20,430 nt of DNA from Planctomycetota bacterium (lineage in GTDB: Bacteria > Planctomycetota > Planctomycetia > Pirellulales > Pirellulaceae): contig JAEZAS010000060.1 in assembly GCA_023430365.1 (NCBI GenBank), forward strand, positions 1 through 20,430. The letters run 5' to 3'. Numbering within the stretch: the stretch's first letter is position 1; every line of letters begins with the position of its first letter. This document shows positions 15,867 to 20,430 of this stretch, piece by piece. The notes under the pieces were generated by a model. The model ran no database searches, had not been told where the DNA came from, and saw only the letters and a program-made list of their open reading frames with translations. The translations under genes were made by a program, and so were the position numbers.

Positions 15867-17060
15867 ATGAGCGCACCGACGGAAAAACTAGCAGCGGACC
15901 CCACGGAAATCAGCCCAATCTCTGAGAGCTCAGTCTCGCAGCAGGCCGCTGTCCCTGCCGAGCAAATCTCTGCCGACCAGGCACTGCCTGAGCAACCACC
16001 CGCCAGCCCATCGCCCGCGAGCCACGAGCCCGACCAACGGCGACTCTCTCCGTATCGCCCCGACGACCTGACGGTCGCTCCACGGGCAGTCGTCAGTTGC
16101 TACGGTTTCTTCGATTTCGTCTTCTCCGAATGCAACATCCTCGACCTGACCGAGGGCATCTACGACGGAGATCCCTCCCTGCCCTACGAGGAAGCGCAGC
16201 GCCGGCAGATCAATTACCTGCTCGACGAGATCGGCTGCGGCCCGGGCTCGCGGATTCTCGACATCGGCTGTGGCTATGGCACGCTGGTTGAAGCGGCGAC
16301 CCAGCGCGGCGCCGAAGCGATCGGCATCACCATCTCTCCGCAGCAAGTGAAACGCTGTCGCCAGCGCGGCCTCGACGTCCGGCTGATGAACTATCGCCAC
16401 CTGCCGGACGATTGGAACGGCTATTTCGACGGCATCGTCGCCAATGGCTCGCTCGAACACTTCGTGCAGCCGAGCGATCTGGAAAAAAGCCTCGCCGATT
16501 CGCTCTACCGCGGGCTGTTCACGATCTGCCACCGGCTGATCAATCCCGAGTCCCCCAGCCGCCGGTTCGCCACGACGTCGATCCACCTCCATGGCCCGAG
16601 CCCCAGGTTTGCGGCAACGGAGCTGCGCAAATCTCCCTACTCGTTCCGCTGGGGCTCCCCCAAGTTTCACTACGCCATTCTGCAGCGAGCGTTCGGCGGC
16701 TCGTATCCCGAACTGGGCCAACTGGCCGCCTGTGCAAATCCCTGTTTCAAGCTCGTTCGCGAAGTCGACGGCACGGTCGACTACGACTGGACCACCGACG
16801 AGTGGTTCCGGCGCATCTACAAGACCATGCGTTCCTGGACGCGCGGCCCGCGCATGTTCGCCAATCTGACGAGTTACATGCTCGCCCATCCACGCCATGG
16901 CCTGGCGATGCTGATGGCCCTGTTCTTCGCCGAATCGTGGCGCTGGCAATTCCAGGGCGACCCGCCCCCGATGCGGCTGCTGCGACAAACGTGGCAATGG
17001 CAACCGCGCGCCAACTGCATTGCCAATGCCAATGTCAGCCGCGTGCGGAAGCCTCGCTGA
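15867..17060 (+). CDS. SAM-dependent methyltransferase, cyclopropane-fatty-acyl-phospholipid synthase-like
   Basis: 397 residues from an ATG with GGAGG 6 nt upstream. The first 60 or so residues are low-complexity (rich in P, A, S, E and Q) and probably disordered. The class I methyltransferase core follows: FFDFVFSECNILDLTEGIYDG is typical of the cyclopropane-synthase/mycolic acid methylase group and precedes motif I, ILDIGCGYGT (residues 130-139). AIGITISPQQVKRCRQRGL corresponds to motif II, and GIVANGSLEHF stands where the family usually has the segment ending in EHVG. The C-terminal 100 residues carry helical, partly hydrophobic segments (LTSYMLAHPRHGLAMLMALFF). The family methylates lipid double bonds or related acceptors, but this member's acceptor is not determined. 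The stop is followed after 16 nt by a REP-like element. Nearby stress genes make membrane-lipid modification plausible, which is inference. Confidence 0.87.
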   Translation: MSAPTEKLAADPTEISPISESSVSQQAAVPAEQISADQALPEQPPASPSPASHEPDQRRLSPYRPDDLTVAPRAVVSCYGFFDFVFSECNILDLTEGIYDGDPSLPYEEAQRRQINYLLDEIGCGPGSRILDIGCGYGTLVEAATQRGAEAIGITISPQQVKRCRQRGLDVRLMNYRHLPDDWNGYFDGIVANGSLEHFVQPSDLEKSLADSLYRGLFTICHRLINPESPSRRFATTSIHLHGPSPRFAATELRKSPYSFRWGSPKFHYAILQRAFGGSYPELGQLAACANPCFKLVREVDGTVDYDWTTDEWFRRIYKTMRSWTRGPRMFANLTSYMLAHPRHGLAMLMALFFAESWRWQFQGDPPPMRLLRQTWQWQPRANCIANANVSRVRKPR

Positions 17061-17076
17061 ACGGTCGTGTGGCCGC

Positions 17077-17152
17077 GTAGCTGAATTCGCCAGAATTCAG
17101 ACCGATAAGTCGTCCATCTGCGTGGCGTCTGCATTCTGGTGAATTCAGCTAC
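17077..17152. repeat. REP/BIME-like element, complete copy (two inverted palindromic arms)
   Basis: The left arm (17077-17102) is GTAG followed by CTGAATTC-GCCA-GAATTCAG and AC. It is itself a perfect 8-bp hairpin with a 4-nt loop. The right arm (17127-17152) is the inverted copy, matching 24 of 26 positions and ending CTAC; its own inner stem has one mismatch. A 24-nt spacer separates the arms. A palindrome preceded by GTAG, paired with an inverted mate and lying just outside a gene's 3' end, matches bacterial REP sequences grouped as BIMEs. A second copy begins at 20365. Confidence 0.8.
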
Positions 17153-17154
17153 AA

Positions 17155-17177
17155 AACTGCGTTCGCTCGACGCAGTT
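17155..17177. terminator. 8-bp hairpin beside the REP-like element, possible terminator
   Basis: AACTGCGT (17155-17162) and ACGCAGTT (17170-17177) pair perfectly around a 7-nt loop. On the plus strand CTCTTCCCC follows. On the minus strand the stem runs into TTTTG. It could help end the methyltransferase transcript or block antisense transcription. The T-tract is weak on the coding strand. Confidence 0.4.
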
Positions 17178-17238
17178 CTCTTCCCCTCAACCCGGCGGCT
17201 GGCCGTCTACGGGGTACGACCTTTGCAGGACATCGGGC

Positions 17239-17263
17239 CTACCGCCGGTGGGGCCGGCGGTAG
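17239..17263 (+). repeat. 10-bp GC-rich hairpin upstream of the Mn-catalase gene
   Basis: CTACCGCCGG (17239-17248) and CCGGCGGTAG (17254-17263) form a perfect 10-bp stem with a 5-nt TGGGG loop, 35 nt before the catalase ATG. No T-run follows. If transcribed it would be a very stable 5' leader hairpin that could protect the mRNA or influence translation. If the catalase promoter lies downstream of it, it could instead be the end of the preceding transcription unit. Confidence 0.6.
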
Positions 17264-17298
17264 CACTCACTACCCGATTGCCTGCGACGGAGGGATTC

Positions 17299-18297
17299 AT
17301 GTTTTTTCACGACAAGCGACTGCAGTACAACGCCAAGCCCGATAAGCCGGACCCGGCGTATGCCAGGAAACTGCAGGAGGTCTTGGGGGGCAAATGGGGC
17401 GAAATCACGGTCACGATGCAGTACCTGTTTCAAGGCTGGAACTGCCGCGGCCCCGCCAAGTATCGCGATATGCTGCTGTCGATCGGCACCGAGGAAATCT
17501 CCCATTGTGAAATGCTGGCCACGATGATCGCCCGCCTGCTGGAGGGCGCGACTGCCGAGCAGCAAGAGGACGCGGCGAAAGGCAACTCGGTAATCGGCGC
17601 GATCATGGGGGGCACCAGCGCCAAGGACCTGTTCTGGGCGGCCGCCACAAATCCGCAACACCTGATCGTCGCCGGCGGCGGAGCCACGCCCGACGATAGC
17701 AACGGTGTGCCGTGGAATGGCCGGTTCGTCACCGCCAGCGGCAACCTGCTTGCCGACTTCCGCTTAAACGTGACCGCCGAATCGCAAGGCCGCCTGCAAG
17801 TGGCCCGCCTGTATGAGATGACCGACGACGCGGGAGTGCACGACATGCTGTCGTTCCTCCTGGCGCGCGACACGATGCATCAGAACCAATGGCTCGCGGC
17901 CATCCAGGACCTGGAAGCCGAAGGCGTGGAACTGACCCCTTGCCCGAGCGCCTTCCCTCAGGAACGAGAGCTCAGCAAGGTCGCCTACCAGTTCAACAAC
18001 TGCTCGGCGGGGGGCGAAGCCGAGAACGGCCGCTGGGCTCAAGGCCCCTCGATCGACGGCAAGGGAACGTTCGAGTTCATCGAAAAGCCGCGTCCGATGA
18101 CCAACGACATCGGTCTGCTCGGCGACGGCGAGCCGCGGTTCTGGGGCACGTCGCGCGCTCGCGCGGCAATGAGCAATGGCAATGGCAGGGGGCGCAGGCG
18201 GACCGCAGCCATGGAAGCGGTCACCACCGCTTCGCGCCCCGCGGGTCGCAAGGGCGCCGTCAAAACATCGGCGGCTACTCGCCGTGCGCCACGCTGA
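17299..18297 (+). CDS. Manganese catalase (dimanganese, non-heme)
   Basis: 332 residues from the ATG at 17299, with GGAGGG about 5 nt upstream. This start gives MFFHDKRLQYNAKP, the usual N-terminus, and an in-frame upstream extension to 17248 is not credible. The enzyme converts hydrogen peroxide to water and oxygen with a di-Mn centre in a four-helix ferritin-like bundle. Expected ligands are visible: E35 (GKWGEITVTMQY), E66 and H69 (GTEEISHCEM), E161 (NVTAESQGRLQ) and H194 (LARDTMHQNQW). E35, E66 and H69 coincide with the Lactobacillus plantarum enzyme numbering, and the 33-residue spacing of the last two also fits. Family motifs VPWNG and YQFNNCSAG follow. The last 50 residues are a basic, disordered-looking tail. 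A terminator follows the gene. It is probably cytoplasmic. Confidence 0.96.
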   Translation: MFFHDKRLQYNAKPDKPDPAYARKLQEVLGGKWGEITVTMQYLFQGWNCRGPAKYRDMLLSIGTEEISHCEMLATMIARLLEGATAEQQEDAAKGNSVIGAIMGGTSAKDLFWAAATNPQHLIVAGGGATPDDSNGVPWNGRFVTASGNLLADFRLNVTAESQGRLQVARLYEMTDDAGVHDMLSFLLARDTMHQNQWLAAIQDLEAEGVELTPCPSAFPQERELSKVAYQFNNCSAGGEAENGRWAQGPSIDGKGTFEFIEKPRPMTNDIGLLGDGEPRFWGTSRARAAMSNGNGRGRRRTAAMEAVTTASRPAGRKGAVKTSAATRRAPR

Positions 18298-18376
18298 CGC
18301 GAATGCTCGATCGCAGAACCCGTCAGTTACGCGGGTCCCGCGGTCCGGTAAAATTTTGGTTTGCAGTCAAAAGTTC

Positions 18377-18406
18377 AACGCCCGCCGAAAAATTCAGGCG
18401 GGCGTT
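18377..18406 (+). terminator. Intrinsic terminator after the Mn-catalase gene
   Basis: AACGCCCGCC (18377-18386) and GGCGGGCGTT (18397-18406) form a perfect 10-bp stem around a 10-nt A/T-rich loop, and the stem runs directly into TTTTGT. It lies 79 nt after the catalase stop and before treZ. This is the clearest Rho-independent terminator in the window and suggests that treZ has its own promoter or depends on read-through. Confidence 0.8.
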
Positions 18407-18447
18407 TTGTGGGAATACATGCAACGCGAGTCGCGAGGGACTCGCCA

Positions 18448-20334
18448 ATGAAAGGTGAATCTATGGAAAGCCGGTCAGCGGCTATCGGTGTGTCTCGCTG
18501 TGGCTTCGTGGGAACTCACGGCGATGCGGCTCGGTTTCGGGTGTGGGCTCCCAATGCCGAACGCGCCAGCCTCGTTCTGCATCGAGGCGACGAGCGACAA
18601 AGTGTGGAACTAGCGGCGGAAGAAGGAGGTTTCTTCTCGCGCGAGCTCGAAAACGTCCCCGACGGCCAGCGCTACAGCGTGCAGGTCAACGGCGGCGACC
18701 TGCGCCCCGATCCCTGCTCCCTCTGCCAGGCCGACGACGTGCATGGTCCGTCGGCCGTCTATCGTCCGGAGCGCTTTCGGTGGTCGGATCAGGACTGGCG
18801 CGGCGTCCAGCAGAGCGACATCGTCATTTATGAGCTGCACGTCGGCACGTTCACTCCGGAAGGAACGTTCGACGCGGTCATTCCGCGCTTGCAGGCGCTG
18901 CGCGAGCTGGGGATCACCACGATCGAGATCATGCCGGTCTCGCAGTTTCCGGGCGAGCGCAACTGGGGCTACGACGGCGTCCTGACCTACGCCGTGCAAA
19001 ACAGCTACGGCGGACCCGCCGGGTTGCAGCGTTTGGTCGACGCTTGCCATGCGGCGGGGCTCGCGGTGGTGCTCGACGTGGTTTACAACCACTTCGGCCC
19101 CGAAGGGAACTACCTGCACGATTTTGGCCCCTACTTCACCGACGCCTACAAAACGCCTTGGGGTTCGGCGGTGAACTACGACGGCCGGGGTTCCGACGGC
19201 GTACGGAAGTACGTGCTCGACAACGTGCGGATGTGGCTCGAGGAGTTCCACCTCGACGGCCTGCGACTGGACGCTGTGCACGCGATCTACGACCTCAGCG
19301 CCAAGCACATCCTGCGGGCCATTCAGGAAGTGGTCGACGAAGTGGCCGAGAGCACGGGCATCCCGCGCTACATCGTCGCCGAAAGCGACTTGAACGATCC
19401 CAAGCTGCTGCTCCCGCCGGAGCGCGGCGGCTATGGCCTGGCCACGCAGTGGAGCGACGACTTCCATCACGCGGTTCACTCGCTCCTGACCGGCGAACAA
19501 CAAGGCTACTACGAGGATTTTGGCTCCAGCCAACATCTGGCCGCTGTGCTCAACCAGCCGTTCTTCTACGACGGCCGGTATAGCCAGCATCGCGGCCGGT
19601 CGCACGGCGCTCCGTCCGAGAACCTGCCGGGAAATCGGTTCGTGGTTTCGATCCAGAACCACGACCAGGTCGGCAACCGCGCGCAAGGCGATCGCTTCGG
19701 CACGCTGCTGACTCCGCCAGCCCAGCGGCTCGCGGCAAGCCTGCTGCTGCTCGCGCCTCATCTGCCGATGATCTTCATGGGGGATGAGTACGGCGAGAAG
19801 AACCCGTTCCAGTTCTTCTGCTCGTTCTGCGACGAGCAGCTCGTCGAAGCGGTGCGCAAGGGACGAAAATCGGAGTTCGCCGCGTTCCAGTGGCAAGGCG
19901 AAGTGCCCGATCCGCATTCGAAGGACACCTTCCACGCCTCCCGGCTCAGTTGGTCGTGGCCCCAAGGAACCATCCATGCCGGCATCCGTCAGCTCTACGC
20001 CGATCTGCTGGCCGCCCGCCGCGAGTGGCCGGCGCTGAAGGATTTTGAACACCGCCGCTCGCGCTTGCTCGGCCAACAGCAAAACGTCCTCGAACTGACC
20101 CGCGGTGGAACCACACCGCTGGCTGGCCAGACGCTCACCGCCTTGTTCAACCTGACCGATCAGCCGCAATCGGTGGCGGAGCTGGAACAAGCCAGCAAGG
20201 AGCAACAGGTTTTGTTCAGCTCGGAAGCGCCGCGCTATCAGGGAGCGCGCGGCGGCAATCAACCTGCGAAGGAGCTGTTGCCGTACGAGTGCCTGGTGCT
20301 AGGCCCCGCCGCGTGGAGATCGTTCCAGATCTAG
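18448..20334 (+). CDS. treZ: Malto-oligosyltrehalose trehalohydrolase
   Basis: 628 residues, normal for the family. TreZ hydrolyses maltooligosyl trehalose, made by TreY from glucan, to release trehalose in the cytoplasm. The N-terminal E-set domain (ARFRVWAPNAERASLVLH) precedes a GH13 barrel. Its signatures are DIVIYELHVGTFTPEGTFD, VVLDVVYNHFGPEGNY, nucleophile D275 in GLRLDAVHAI, acid/base E312 in VAESDLND, and D406 in QNHDQVGNR, followed by FMGDEYGE and a C-terminal beta domain. The ATG at 18448 has GAGGGA 7 nt upstream. A second in-frame ATG at 18463 has AAAGGTG about 5 nt upstream and is an equally possible start. An open frame further upstream runs through the catalase terminator and is rejected. 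TreY and the debranching enzyme TreX are not in the window. A REP-like element begins 30 nt after the stop. Confidence 0.96.
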   Translation: MKGESMESRSAAIGVSRCGFVGTHGDAARFRVWAPNAERASLVLHRGDERQSVELAAEEGGFFSRELENVPDGQRYSVQVNGGDLRPDPCSLCQADDVHGPSAVYRPERFRWSDQDWRGVQQSDIVIYELHVGTFTPEGTFDAVIPRLQALRELGITTIEIMPVSQFPGERNWGYDGVLTYAVQNSYGGPAGLQRLVDACHAAGLAVVLDVVYNHFGPEGNYLHDFGPYFTDAYKTPWGSAVNYDGRGSDGVRKYVLDNVRMWLEEFHLDGLRLDAVHAIYDLSAKHILRAIQEVVDEVAESTGIPRYIVAESDLNDPKLLLPPERGGYGLATQWSDDFHHAVHSLLTGEQQGYYEDFGSSQHLAAVLNQPFFYDGRYSQHRGRSHGAPSENLPGNRFVVSIQNHDQVGNRAQGDRFGTLLTPPAQRLAASLLLLAPHLPMIFMGDEYGEKNPFQFFCSFCDEQLVEAVRKGRKSEFAAFQWQGEVPDPHSKDTFHASRLSWSWPQGTIHAGIRQLYADLLAARREWPALKDFEHRRSRLLGQQQNVLELTRGGTTPLAGQTLTALFNLTDQPQSVAELEQASKEQQVLFSSEAPRYQGARGGNQPAKELLPYECLVLGPAAWRSFQI

Positions 20335-20364
20335 GACGACGCAAGCAAGCGAAGCAAACTCACC

Positions 20365-20430
20365 GTAGCTGAATTCGCCAGAATTCAGACGCGCTCGAGT
20401 GGATGCTCGATCTGCAGGACGTCTGAATTC
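20365..20430. repeat. REP/BIME-like element, second copy (cut by window end)
   Basis: The left arm (20365-20390) is identical at all 26 positions to the one at 17077. A 30-nt spacer follows, then GTCTGAATTC (20421-20430), the first 10 bases of the expected inverted right arm, a perfect match as far as it goes. The spacer differs in its first half but shares ATCTGC and the bases next to the right arm with the first copy. The complete element should end about 16 bp beyond the window. Confidence 0.78.

Noticed and set aside
18361..18447. Upstream extension of treZ to a TTG at 18361
   Set aside because: The extension would translate through the catalase terminator hairpin and has no similarity to TreZ N-termini.
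1..20430. Insertion sequence, prophage or CRISPR array
   Set aside because: No transposase, integrase or phage gene and no regularly spaced repeats were found. The only dispersed repeat is the REP-like element.

Overview
The window looks like chromosomal DNA of a planctomycete, most likely of the Pirellulales type. It is GC-rich. It carries protein families that are largely confined to, or hugely expanded in, the PVC bacteria: a DUF1553/PSD1 protein followed by a DUF1501 protein, a TAT-exported Gfo/Idh/MocA oxidoreductase, and a Pirellula/Verrucomicrobium-type dehydrogenase-HEAT-cytochrome c fusion. No rRNA, tRNA, CRISPR array, integrase or transposase gene was seen. Every gene that lies wholly inside the window is intact.

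Layout. (1) Positions 2-3719 (+) hold the 3' part of a DUF1553 protein with an embedded F-type-lectin-like domain, then a TAT-exported DUF1501 protein. This is the usual planctomycete pair and probably an operon. (2) Positions 3741-5084 (-) hold a TAT-exported Gfo/Idh/MocA oxidoreductase, convergent with that pair. (3) Positions 5223-10447 (-) form a three-gene efflux operon: a TetR regulator, a lipoprotein-type periplasmic adaptor that overlaps it by 8 bp, and an RND permease. A promoter-like sequence with a candidate operator lies in front. No outer-membrane channel gene is present. (4) Positions 10667-12037 (-) hold a small cysteine-rich membrane protein and a YghA/GSP39-like short-chain dehydrogenase. 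(5) Positions 12145-15279 (-) hold a 1044-residue secreted beta-propeller-HEAT-cytochrome c protein. (6) Positions 15280-15866 are a 587-bp gap with an A+T-richer, strongly G-poor core and two divergent promoter-like sequences. (7) Positions 15867-20334 (+) hold a CFA-synthase-like methyltransferase, a manganese catalase with its own terminator, and the trehalose-forming enzyme TreZ.

How the genes may work together. Regions 4 and 7 read as stress physiology: peroxide removal (Mn-catalase), compatible solute synthesis (TreZ), a general-stress-type SDR and a possible lipid-modifying methyltransferase. Region 3 exports toxic compounds under TetR control. Regions 1, 2 and 5 are secreted or periplasmic proteins of the kind planctomycetes use on complex polysaccharides, with a c-type heme for electron transfer in region 5. 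These functional links are inferred from gene families and proximity.

The most distinctive non-coding signal is a REP/BIME-like element. It consists of GTAG followed by a perfect 8-bp palindrome, paired with an inverted copy. It occurs just after the methyltransferase gene and again, cut by the window edge, just after treZ. The 26-bp left arm is identical in the two copies.
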